From positions 1 to 21,870 of the forward strand of contig LWCA01000619.1 in the NCBI GenBank assembly GCA_001642005.1: DNA of 21,870 bases. Direction: 5' to 3'. How positions within the stretch are numbered: the first letter of the stretch is position 1; each line of letters begins with the position of its first letter. Source of the stretch: Intoshia linei. Taxonomy: Eukaryota; Orthonectida; Rhopaluridae. The notes under the pieces are model-generated. The model made no database searches. It saw only the letters and a list, made by a program, of their open reading frames with translations, and was not told the origin of the DNA. A program made the position numbers and the translations under genes. This document shows positions 12,101 to 20,227 of this stretch, in pieces.

Positions 12101-13027
12101 TGTATGAATACAGAGAAGCTCTTCAAGAATATGGTAATTTTAATGTTATATTTATCAATTTTTGAAGGCATTTATATGAGTCATGGTTTATTTGGAAAAC
12201 TTAGCAAAATATATCAAAACCAATATGGCCGTATTGATTACAATGTAGGAATTGAATGTCTATGTCGCTTATTTCACGTCACGAGTAAAAATATTAATTT
12301 AAATAAAAACACTAAAAATATCTACAATGTAAATCAGTGTTTTTCAACCATTTTTCCATTGGGTACACTTGGACGAAATTAAAAAAATTTGGTGACAAGC
12401 AATTTTAATTTAAGAAATTAAAAAGTAGAAATTTTATATTTTTAGGATGCATACTGAAAATCTTTACTATATCTTTGGTATCATTATACCAATATATAGT
12501 TTTAATATATATTAATATAGTTTTAGTATTATAATATAGGAAAATCTTATAATTTAATTATTATATAATTTAATGTAAGATTAAGATAAATGTAAAAATT
12601 TGTCGAAAAAATCTGATTTAACTGAGCCTCTGTAAAATGGTATAGTTACTGTATACCTCGTTTTCAATTTTTAGTTATGTACAATGTACACTGTAAATCT
12701 AAAATTTGCTGGCACGCCGTTTAAGAAACACTGATGTGCATTATAGACTAAATTATATAAATAATTCTTAATATATTCAATATTTTTTAAATTAAAAAAA
12801 ATAATAATTTAGGTATATGATTAATAATGTGTAATAAAATTAAATTAGATACATTCACAACATTTTCGGATAGAACTGATAGTATTTCGTTAAATTTTAA
12901 TAAGGTAATATATCTAACAAAATATACTTTAATAATTTTTACATTTAGTTTATGATTTTGTCATTATAATGTCATTTTATTTAATAAATTAATGTTTAAT
13001 ATATTGCAGTTGTCTTTGTACGGTTGA
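3124..13027 (+). CDS. Calpain-like protein, catalytically dead, possibly decaying
   Basis: Exons by hand: 3124-3154 (weak), 3999-4138, 4220-4351, 4558-4627, 4681-5062, 5631-5919, 5983-6072, 6109-6290, 7330-7460, 8516-8655, 8698-8888, 10546-10603, 10661-10784, 11275-11327, 11393-11436 (defective), 12058-12133, 12168-12284, 12849-12904, 13010-13027. About 770 residues, normal for a classical calpain; every junction keeps phase except around 11393-11436. N-terminal block LYEDPTF, then ELCDNP; the core motif 'LGDCW' reads LGTYW, so Cys is Tyr127. GNEFWMCLLEKA and VVIDDRIPV are family hallmarks. 'GHAYS' reads GIAYQ (His is Ile369), while KNP keeps Asn393; the 24-residue spacing equals His272-Asn296 of human calpain-1. 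Domain III: TYYLNPRFEL and LPKGRYVVICS. Penta-EF: IGANELGIFLKRL, YEYREALQEYG, GRIDYNVGIECLCRL. An active cysteine protease is ruled out if the sequence is right. Drosophila CalpC is a known non-catalytic parallel. Product or pseudogene is undecided. Confidence 0.78.
3155..3998 (+). repeat. Calpain intron 1 with two degenerate repeat copies
   Basis: If the first exon is right, this is an 844-bp intron. It holds two degenerate copies of the interspersed repeat family, near 3560-3690 (TTGAGTTTTTGACCGG, then a 'atatcaccca' block and ACGACTGTATAG) and near 3830-3990 (TTTCTTAGACTATTAGTTTT followed by 'aaataaatagttacaa'). The second copy runs almost to the acceptor at 3998. No coding signal. Confidence 0.45.
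5063..5630 (+). repeat. Calpain intron 5 with interspersed repeat copy
   Basis: Phase-2 intron between the exon ending LEKALM(A) and the exon starting MHGKYQY. It contains a degenerate copy of the same interspersed family near 5240-5400 ('acgttttgaccggtaaaatg', then TTTTAGAACCTTAGTATT). A short triplicated word 'aataaagag' occurs near 5308-5330. No gene inside. Confidence 0.45.
6291..7329 (+). repeat. Calpain intron 8, composite of repeats in mixed orientation
   Basis: Phase-2 intron of 1039 bp. Near 6318-6520 it holds the left half of an inverted pair whose partner is at about 8000-8215. Near 6640-6800, read on the minus strand, is a copy of the interspersed family (GGGTTTTTGACAC ... AATATCACCCACGAAAAAC ... 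CTACGACTGTTAATTTTTAA). Near 6880-6965, also on the minus strand, is a member of the GTACTACGTACAA family. The short open frame at 6869-7057 is made of that repeat and is not a gene. Confidence 0.5.
7991..8225 (-). mobile_element. hAT-like short element; inverted copy at 6318-6520
   Basis: The minus-strand reading CGATGTGTAGTGTCATATAG, then CACACAAAATAGT and TCAATTTGGAAAAAT, matches 6378-6510 read on the plus strand almost word for word. The left border CAGAGCCGTACTTAC has the look of a hAT terminus, and the right side contains a related GAGGCCCTC word. I could not find a convincing target-site duplication, so the exact limits are approximate. Confidence 0.45.
8280..8481. mobile_element. Tc1/mariner-type MITE, 202 bp, TA flanks
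   Basis: The left end reads CAGTCAGACTTGTGGATAGT and the right end, reverse-complemented, reads CAGTCAGACTTGTTGATAGT, with one mismatch in the first 27 bases. TA dinucleotides flank both ends (8278-8279 and 8482-8483), as expected for Tc1/mariner target duplication, and CAGT is a usual start for that superfamily. The interior has further GTTCACTAT words in both orientations and no coding capacity. It sits 34 bp upstream of a calpain exon. Confidence 0.85.
9006..9182 (+). repeat. Minisatellite, about six units of 28-30 bp
   Basis: Successive units start TTTTACCAACC, TTTTACAAACC, TTTTACTAACC, TTTTACCAACC, TTTTACCTACC and TTTTACCAACA, each followed by an 'aa/at-gg-(a)aaaatccA' half. The array is internal to the hAT-like element described above and shows 10-20 percent unit divergence by eye. 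Confidence 0.8.
9370..9560 (+). repeat. Irregular repeat of an AAAATACTGACA word
   Basis: The words 'aaaatactgaca', 'aaagtactgaca', 'aaaacactgaaaa', 'tatactgaca' and 'aaaatactgaca' recur at irregular spacing of roughly 20-55 bp. It lies inside the hAT-like element and has no coding capacity. Tandem origin is likely but the spacing is poor. Confidence 0.4.
10383..10512. mobile_element. Possible hAT MITE, 130 bp
   Basis: The left end CAGTGGTTTTTTAAATTTT and the right end, reverse-complemented, CAGTGGTTTTTAATATGGG share 12-13 terminal bases of the CAGTGGTT type common to hAT elements. The flanking octamers (TGTCACTG and TCATAAGT) do not match, so either the duplication has decayed or the borders are slightly off. 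It lies 33 bp upstream of the calpain exon at 10546. Confidence 0.45.
10785..11274 (+). other. Calpain intron 13, non-coding
   Basis: Intron inside the first EF-hand region; the splice LKKK(t|at)M is in phase. Near 10800-10860 it carries a member of the GTACTACGTACAA repeat family ('gcgtacaaaagtagctgac', 'tttgccgaag'). The rest shows nothing recognisable. Confidence 0.4.
11437..12057 (+). repeat. Calpain intron 15 with two repeat families
   Basis: It contains a GTACTACGTACAA family member near 11630-11690 (TTGTACTACGTACAAGTAGC, then 'aagctcagcaggg') and a copy of the larger interspersed family near 11780-11860 (TTTTAAGACTCTTAGTTTTT, then 'aattaaatggttacac'). A perfect 16-bp palindrome ATGAATCATGATTCAT lies at about 12011-12026. 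No coding signal. Confidence 0.5.
12335..12733. mobile_element. Non-autonomous hAT MITE, 399 bp, in calpain intron 17
   Basis: Left end CAGTGTTTTTCAACCATTTT; right end, reverse-complemented, CAGTGTTTCTTAAACGGCGT, sharing CAGTGTTT and a similar next segment. The flanking octamers are ATGTAAAT (12327-12334) and ATGTGCAT (12734-12741), six of eight identical, fitting a hAT 8-bp duplication. The interior is AT-rich and non-coding. Its insertion separates the last two EF-hand exons. Confidence 0.65.
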
Positions 13028-13038
13028 AACACCATTAA
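12823..13038 (+). repeat. Direct repeat copy 1: calpain tail exons plus SMC2 tail fragment
   Basis: This 216-bp segment matches 15281-15494 over its whole length with scattered substitutions and small indels. On the plus strand it encodes the last two calpain exons: TFTTFSDRTDSISLNFNK, then LSLYG and a stop at 13025-13027. On the minus strand the same end still reads [11 protein letters not shown], the final residues of SMC2, but the homology stops at 13038 and the rest of the SMC2 exon is missing. Copy 1 is therefore intact for calpain and only a fragment for SMC2. Confidence 0.85.
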
Positions 13039-14473
13039 ACTTACTTACTTACTAATTTACGTACTTATTTTTTATAATCAAAAATTATTAATTTTTGAAG
13101 TATTTACTGCAGTGATCATAGCCCCAAATACATTTATAGTTTGATTCACACTGCATTGGATCTACGTGACATTCACATTGTTCTTAAAATATTTATTATA
13201 TTCATTAATAATGAATCATTATGAATTTACCATAATGATTCTTAACCTTTAGCATCTCACGAGTCGTGAGTCACAACCCCTCATGACCTTCACTGATTGT
13301 AATTAATTATTAAAATAATTAATCAATAAGTCTTAAAATATGAGTACTAGATGTTATTACATACTAAAAAAAATAAAATATTAATATTTACAATATAATG
13401 TCGCGGCAGATTAAGCACCAAGTCATCGCACATCCTATAAATTCTCTTTTGTATAAATGTTAGGGTAAAATAGATTTTATCAACATTCAATCAATTCGGT
13501 TGACAAAGGTCACTTTTTTCAAACATTTTTTATGCATAGTATTTCATGATAGTGACGTGATTTATAAATTACTAGGTTGACTGTTATGTACTACGTACAA
13601 ACAGCACCAAGCTCTGCCGAGGGTACATTTTAATTATACGAAAAAAATAAATTCACGTTGAAAATCTAAATTAAAAATCCTACTATTAACTATTATCAAT
13701 CCTTTAAAGGAGTGGTTCCCAAATTTTTGTCAGGTGGAACCATCATATCACATTACTTTTTACTTTAAACTGAATTATTCCAACTTAATTTTTCGTTTGT
13801 TAATATTTGCGTAAGGAATTTTAAAAACAATTTTTATCCCAATTGTTTTAATTTATTAGACGGAATGTGTGTATAATATTAAAAATAGAGTATAAACAGT
13901 CCAATCCTAAAAATTGTCATAAATAGCATATTCAGTACCAATTTAATGATAATAATAAAGTGAAATCATTAACGGTCCGAAAATTAAAAAAAAAAGATAG
14001 TGATGAATATTATAGAGCTTATTCCAGTTGATATAAATACAAAATTTTAATCCCAGAAATGTACGTATTCCCGCTGAAAAATAATTTTTAATATTATCAA
14101 CCAATATTTTTCAAATATTTCGATTAAAATAAAAATTTAAAATGTAAATATTGATCCTACAATTTTAAAAATAAAGTGCAATGAACGTCTACACATTTCC
14201 AATAAAGAAATATGGGTGAAAATCTACATAATTCATTCCTTCGGAATTTTTTTTATTGCTACGCAATTTTTAAATTTCAAATTTTTATTTTCAAAATATT
14301 TTGAATACAAATTTAAATAAAAACTAAACAATGAAACTAAAAAACTCTTTTAATATCATTTTTATATTGATTACAATCCTTTGCAATATTGATAAAATTC
14401 GACGGTAAGTTTATAAAGTAAAGATTCGGTTAATTATTGATACATAATTACTATGACTAATAATAAACATAAC
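13039..14473. other. Spacer between convergent genes, no gene seen
   Basis: No coding signal on either strand. Contents: ACTTACTTACTTACTAA just after the repeat; a possible hAT terminus near 13235-13285 (ATTCTTAACCTTT, then the inverted pair CTCACGA/TCGTGAG); a GTACTACGTACAA family member at about 13573-13640; and a second hAT-like start near 13710 (AGTGGTTCCCAAATTTTTG). An AATAAA at about 13372 could serve calpain polyadenylation, but it is 345 bp past the stop and the call is weak. Confidence 0.4.
13573..13640 (+). repeat. GTACTACGTACAA dispersed repeat, best copy
   Basis: It reads GTTATGTACTACGTACAAAC, then AGCACCAAGCTCTGCCGAGG. The minus strand of 6880-6965 gives GTTATGTACTTCATACAAAC, then AGCACCTAGCTCTGCCGAGG. 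Weaker members lie near 10800-10860 and 11630-11690. The palindromic GTACTACGTAC-type centre and the GC-rich CTCTGCCGAGG tail are shared. I cannot assign it to a transposon class. Confidence 0.65.
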
Positions 14474-14599
14474 GACTATATTAAATTCAAATATGACCAT
14501 ATTAAATGCAAACATGACTATATTAAATACAAACATGACTATATTAAATACAAACATGACTATATTAAATACAAACATGACCTACTTTTGTGCAAACAT
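14474..14599 (+). repeat. 21-bp minisatellite, six units
   Basis: Six head-to-tail 21-bp units like GACTATATTAAATACAAACA-T; units 3 to 5 are identical, and the first, second and last are diverged. Because 21 is a multiple of three, one frame stays open and would read DYIKYKH heptads within a 73-codon frame (14453-14674). There is no flanking gene structure or known domain, so I treat it as non-coding. Confidence 0.9.
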
Positions 14600-14639
14600 G
14601 AGTATATAAATAGAGAATATCTATATTTAAAAATTTTTC

Positions 14640-15130
14640 ATTGTTTTAATTTATCTGGCTCGTGGTTCAAATAGTTTACCGACCCCCATTTCAAAATATT
14701 TATTTTTTTAAATCTTAAAAGAAACATGAAATATAAAACATGGATGAAACAATTAAAGGTTTTTCATCATAGGATTGTGTAAAATCGTGTTTTCAAAAAG
14801 GTCTTGGAAAATGAAGATTTTTTATTGAGGGTTGTTAAAATTTCATTTTGTGTTAGGATTGTATTGCTCATAAGATTTTCTAGTCGGATTAAATAAGATC
14901 GGATAAGATAAAATCGGATTTTTAAAAATAATATTGAATAAAGAGGATATTTCCTTTAAGGCTTAAGCGTTGGTATCATTGGAGTTTTATTTTGTGATTA
15001 GAATAAGATATTTTTCTTAAAAGATTTGGTAAAATCGTGTTTTTTAAAAAAATATTGTAAAAAAGGTATTTTTCACTTCACGGTTGATAAAATTGTATTT
15101 TTTATTTTGTGATCTTTTCCATAAGGCTGA
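14640..15130. mobile_element. Partial second copy of the hAT-like minisatellite element
   Basis: From about 14674 the plus strand reads GTTTACCGACCCCCATTTCA, then 'aatatttatttttttaaatc', GAAACATGAAATATAAAACA and AATTAAAGGTTTTT. The minus strand of 10376-10200 gives the same order with few changes. Array-like 'ggtaaaatcgtgttttt' units follow to about 15125 in decayed form. The far terminus was not recognised, so this copy is truncated or too diverged. Confidence 0.6.
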
Positions 15131-15280
15131 AGGCATAATTCCATGTCTAGGCTGGTCCAAAAAAAACACCGCATCTTTTCATTGTACTAATTACTATATT
15201 ACATATTTATTTATATAGTTAATTTATTGGAATTCTTATTAGTATTTTATTAATTTTAAAAGATAAATGGGACAATGATA

Positions 15281-15494
15281 CAATAATATGTAAATAAAAT
15301 CAAATTAGATACATTCACAGCATTTCGGATAGAACTGATAGCATTTTGATGAATTTATAATGTAATACTGTAACAAAATATATTTTAATAATTTTTACAT
15401 TTAGTTTATGATTTTTTCATTATAATGTCATTATATACAATAAATTAACGTTTAACATGTTGCAGTTGTCTTTGTACGGTTGAAACACCATTAA
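15281..15494 (+). repeat. Direct repeat copy 2: broken calpain tail exon plus native SMC2 end
   Basis: Match to 12823-13038. The plus-strand calpain exon is disabled here: TTTTCGG has become TTTCGG (one base lost near 15324) and the AAG|GTAATA donor is replaced by 'taatgtaata'. The minus strand here is the real, continuous SMC2 last exon. Copy 2 is therefore intact for SMC2 and dead for calpain, the reverse of copy 1. Confidence 0.85.
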
Positions 15495-18400
15495 TGAATT
15501 TAGTTTTAAATAAAACATCCGCATTGTTGAACATTCCATCTTTCAATGATACAACTATAAATTGAGAATTTTTAAAGTGTTTTCTTATCATGGTTCCAAC
15601 ATTTTGAGTGTGAGAAGAATCCAAAGCCTAAATACAAATTTTCAAATTAGACTAAGCAAATACTCTTTCAATTAATTTAATTTAACTAAAAAAAAATACC
15701 GCATCGACTTCATCCAGGATATAAATTGGAGCAGGATTGAACAGTAACAAACTCAATATTAGTGATAGTGCCACTAAAGACCTAAAAAATAATTACTAAA
15801 AATTTTATATGCCAAGCGACATAGCAAAAAAAATAAATTTTTTTAACATACAATCTTGATTATCCGTAGAAACTGAAATGTAAGCTTATAAATTAAGAAT
15901 TTATTAATTATTAGTTATTAATAATAACTAATTTACATGTAAAATATAGAATACAGATTGTATACCAGATTATATTTTAAAAAATTTCCATCGGTAAAAA
16001 CCTGGTCGTTTTAAAAATACATTCAAAACCGATTAAACTTTTAAATACAAAATATAGTAATGAAAATCGTCCAAAATTTTGACATTTTATATCATTTCAA
16101 CTGATTTATATATTTTAGTGCGTTATGAAAATTGAACTGAGTCATTGATCATAGCGATTTAGCATCGCATTTAATTTGTTGAGCGTTAAAAATCAGTGGG
16201 TAAAATTAAAAAAATAAAAAAACGAGTAATATTTAAAAATAATGGTGCGTTGCAGCAAAAGTGTCTAGTAAAAATTTTATACTTTGTTTCACTTAACTGA
16301 TTTATATATTTTAGTGCGTTATAAAAACTCAATCAAATGATGATATCGATTCGATAGTATCGCATTTTATTCTATTGAGTGTTAAAACTTATTGACTAAT
16401 TTATTGATGGTGCGAGATTTAAAAAAAAATTCTTCAGTACTAAAACTAATATCTTAAACATGTGTCACACCAGTACCAAGCTACAATGCTCGAAACCTAC
16501 CAAACTTATAAATATGAAAATAGACTGATTTCTTACACAAAAATGAAGAAAACTGGCTATATTTCAATAATTTCCAAATTGTTTTATTTGATCAGCCACA
16601 CCAACAATAAGTCAAATTTTAGACTACTTGAAATAAAAAAGTTTATGAAATATATTATGTACACAAAATCAAATAAAAACCTTTGACCACCGCTGAGTTC
16701 ATTTAAAGAGGATTTCCATACAGATCCAATATAAACTTTAATTTCGAGTCCATCTAATATAGATTGATTTTCTGGAGCATCCAATCTAGCATTAGTGTCA
16801 GGTAATAACGTCGAAAAAATTCGACCAAAATCCTAAAAAAATGGTTATTAAATCATTTCGAAATCAGTATATCAGAACGTAGAAATCTAAATAACTAGTG
16901 TATTTGTAAAAATCAATGAATTAGAATAGACTATTATTATATTATATAATAGACAATAAGAAAATTAGTTTTTTAGTAATTAATTATTAGTTTTAAAAAA
17001 TGGGTTGTAGCAAAAAAATTATTTAAAAAACCCAATTTGATCAAGTTTTACCACCAATAGATTCAAAATGTTTCATATCAAAATAAATTAAATTACTTTG
17101 TTAACTTTAATATGAGCCTTTTTGAGAGCTTCATTTTTTTTTGAATCCAACTCTGTAATAACTTGTCCGATAGTTTTCTTATCAATTAAAACAATAGATC
17201 GCCTCTTCATTAATTTTTTATATTGATCTTCAGCTTGTCCTAAAAGATTCATGGCTCTCATATTAACTTTTTTTGATAATTTTTCCTTTTGATCAAAGAC
17301 AATATGAATCCTTTTATCCAATTCAGTATCCGTATACTTTGAATAATCATACTGCGTATTTTTTTGACCAAACAAGTGTTTTTCATTTTCAATCCACGGA
17401 TTTTTATCAAACAAAGTTCTCATTTTATCCTGTGATTGTACCAATTTTTGAGATTTTTGTTTTCTTTCATAATTTATTTCTTTAAGTTTAATTTCACAAT
17501 CATTAATTGATTCCACAAATTCAGATTGTTTTTTGGTCCAGGTTCTAATTTCTGATTCTAGTTTTTTATGTTTTTCATTAATTTCTTTTAAAATTGATTG
17601 TGCTTCCTTGAAATTTTCAAAAATAACGGCAATTTCTAAATTTAATTTACAAAGTTTTTTTTCGTTTAAAATTTTGATTTCGTTAAATTCGTCAATTTGG
17701 TTTTTATTTGATAATAATTCTTCAGATTGTGATGCCAGACTATTTTTTAAGACACTAATTTCTTTGGTAATGTTTAGGTTTGATAATTTAATGTCACTAA
17801 TTGACGTTTTTAATTCCTCCACTTTTTGTTGCGCAGAATTTAATTTATTTTGGTTGTTTTGTTCTGAATTTTCTAGGTTGTGTTTCAGTTTATCTAGGGA
17901 TTTTTTTTTTTCTATAATTTCGACTTGATTACGTTCAATTTTATTTTTATAGTCGTCCATTAATTTTATTACGGCATTGAAACGTGAAAACTCTACTCCT
18001 ATAGAACTTTGTTCCAATTTATTTTTCAAATGATCAATTTGACATTTCAACATGTCATAACGATGTTTTAAGGAAACATAGGCACTTTCCTTTTTATACA
18101 AAATTTGGATATCAGCTTCATATTTTTTAACTTTTTGGATTAAATTGTGTTTGTCATTATAGAGTTTTGTAACTGTGCCCATTTTTTCCAAAATCGAGTT
18201 TGATTTGGTTCTAGACCCACCAGTAAGTGTTCCAGCTGGGTCAAAAAAATCGCCAGTTAAAGTAATTGTTCTACGATAAACGTTTTTGTCGAATGCTATT
18301 TTTTTAGCAATGTTCATGTCATCACATACAAATGACTGACCAAAAATAAACTTCATTGCTGGAAGAACCTTTTCATCAAATCTTAATAAAGATAAGGCCG

Positions 18401-20204
18401 TGTGAACCTTATCGCCTCCAATATATTTAGCCTGGTCAATTCGACTCTGTTCCATATCTCTAGATAAGATTTTATCAAGTGGTATAAAAGTTTTCCTATG
18501 TCTCAAATTACCTTTCTCCAGTAACAGTTTTGCAGTTTCTTTGTTATCAACTACAATATTCTGTAATCGTGAACCACCCAAAATTTCGATAGCTTCATGG
18601 AATTTTGGATCAATGACCGTAAACAAGGACGCCACACAACCATACACATGTTTTGACTGATCAAATCCATCAATATCATCAAATTTTATCTGGTACCTGT
18701 AAATAATGGAATCAAACTCATTTATCGAATCGTCGATGCTGACAATATTGTTTTTGGCAATGTCCTTTTCATGAGACATCATGCTCAAAACCTTTTCATC
18801 AAAATGCAAATTTTTAATTTCATTTTCAAATTGCACCAATTGGTTTTCCCCATTTTTAATTTCCGTCAATTTGTGGGTGTGTTCCGATTGAATTTTCTCA
18901 AAGTTCATTTTTTTGGAATCATAGTTTTGAGTTAAATGGTCCAAATCATTTTTTGTGCACGTTATTCCCGTTTCAAGAATATTTAAATCTCGTTCATATT
19001 CCATAATTTTTCTTTCCACCGTCAAACCATCTGAACCTTTAACACTGATTCCTGCGGCAATGGATTTATATGTGTTTGCAGCTTCCTCTTGTTCCTTAAT
19101 TTTAGATTTTAATAAATCATTTCCTGTAACCAAATCTTTTTCTATCGTTTCTAAATGCAAGTTTGACTTTTCAATGCTTTCAGAAACATTTTTATTTAAT
19201 TTAATCATGTTATTACATCGTTCCTGTTCAGACTCCAATTCATTTGTTAAATCGTTTTTTGATGCCAAACCTTTGTTATATTCAAATTCTAAATTTTTAT
19301 TTTTAGCCGAAACAGCATTAAACTCTTCAGTTTGACATTTCATAAACTTTTCATTCAAAATTTCCAAATCTTGTTTAATTTGAACCAATTCAACATTGAG
19401 TTGAGTGTGTTGATTATTTAAATCCACAATTTCTTGGTCCAACACTGCTATCCGATCTGAATGAGATGAAATTATATTTTTGGATTCATCGTACATAAAT
19501 ACCGTTTTAAGACGGTTCAACACTTCAAACTCTCTAGTCAATTTTTGATATTCTAAATATGACGCTCTGTCTTTTCTAAGAGTTTCCAACCTGCCTTCAA
19601 TTTCCCTCATATTCAATTCAATTTCGGATAACTTTTTATCCTTTTTTTCAATCAATTTTTGAACTGCCGCCTTTTTACTTTCGTATAAACTTGTTCCAGC
19701 TGCTTCTTCCACAATTGACAAAATTTCAGCCGGTTTCATATTCAAAACTTTGGTAATGCGACCCTGCATTATTAGAAAATGAGGATTATTTACATTTAGA
19801 TGAACAGTTAAAAATAAATCTCGAACTCTTTGCGCTTGAGCATTGTTCCCATTTATAAGATATTTATTTTTACCTCCCACTACCACTTGACGAGTTACAG
19901 TGATTTCATCCATTTCAATGTAACCCAGAGGACTATCCTTTTTTTCAGTATTATTAAAAACTAAACTGACGGAGGCTTTGGTTACGCCAGCTTGCCCATT
20001 TTTAAATACCAATTCTTGTAATGATGAAGCTCGAACATGGCTTAAATTGGTGATTCCTAAAACAAAACAAATTGCGTCTAAAATATTGGATTTCCCACTT
20101 CCATTTAATCCGGTAATTGCATTAAATTGTTTGTCAAATAGACCAATTGATGTAAAACTTGCGTAGGATTTGAAACCATCTATTATTATTGATTTTATAA
20201 ACAT
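15445..20204 (-). CDS. SMC2: Structural maintenance of chromosomes protein 2 (condensin ATPase)
   Basis: Core ATPase of condensin: it pairs with SMC4 and non-SMC subunits to compact mitotic chromosomes in the nucleus. Exons on the minus strand: 20204-17097, 16832-16681, 15781-15700 and 15627-15445, all GT-AG and in phase, giving 1174 residues (human SMC2 is 1197). The start is the ATG at 20204 ([15 protein letters not shown]), which matches the family start; the open frame extends upstream only to a TTG. Walker [10 protein letters not shown] is at 32-40. Coiled coils flank a hinge at roughly 510-665 containing GGSRLQN and GTLTGGSR. The ABC signature LSGGQR is at 1082-1087, Walker B IYILDE at 1106-1111, and the D-loop ALDSSHT follows. 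The C-terminal [18 protein letters not shown] is typical of SMC2 rather than SMC1, 3 or 4. The tail after GVSTV is only ten residues, shorter than in vertebrates. An AATAAA on this strand at 15251-15246 may be its polyadenylation signal. I see no damage; it appears functional. Confidence 0.97.
16091..16415. repeat. Tandem duplication inside SMC2 intron 2
   Basis: Two copies, 196 bp apart at their left ends, share AACTGATTTATATATTTTAG followed by TGCGTTAT (16099 and 16295), then 'agtatcgcattt'-type and 'ttgagcgttaaaa'-type words, and 'atggtgcg' near 16242 and 16407. The repeat lies in the 899-bp intron between the exons ending LSGGQ and starting SLVALS, and does not touch coding sequence. Divergence is noticeable, so the duplication is not recent. 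The two short open frames nearby (16462-16686 plus, 16584-16784 minus) are an artefact and an SMC2 exon read-through. Confidence 0.7.
16833..17096 (-). other. SMC2 intron 1, non-coding
   Basis: Intron of 264 bp separating the long first exon (ends KVNK) from the exon starting [11 protein letters not shown]. Donor GTAATT at 17096-17091 and acceptor TTTTTTTAG ending at 16833. The 'aaaaaacccaatttgatcaag' side may be a fragment of the interspersed repeat family; otherwise nothing. Confidence 0.7.
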
Positions 20205-20227
20205 GATAAAAAATTTCAATTAAAATT

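Noticed and set aside
12104-12382. 92-codon plus-strand open frame as a separate small gene
   Set aside because: Its middle part is the calpain EF-hand exon 12168-12284; its start runs through the 34-nt intron and its end runs into a hAT MITE.
14453-14674. 73-codon frame with DYIKYKH repeats as a repeat protein
   Set aside because: It is fully explained by a 21-bp minisatellite with no signal peptide, domain or splice context.
16584-16784. 66-codon minus-strand frame as an independent gene
   Set aside because: Its first part is the SMC2 exon encoding [15 protein letters not shown] and LSGGQR; the rest is intron read-through past the donor at 16680.
17273-20166. Four plus-strand open frames opposite SMC2 (17273-17485, 17533-17928, 18955-19335, 19978-20166)
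   Set aside because: They mirror the SMC2 coding strand; their Phe/Ser/Leu-rich composition is the complement of Lys/Glu-rich coiled coil.
20205-20219. Upstream extension of SMC2 to the TTG at 20219
   Set aside because: The ATG at 20204 gives MFIKSIII, matching the conserved SMC2 start; eukaryotic TTG initiation is not expected.
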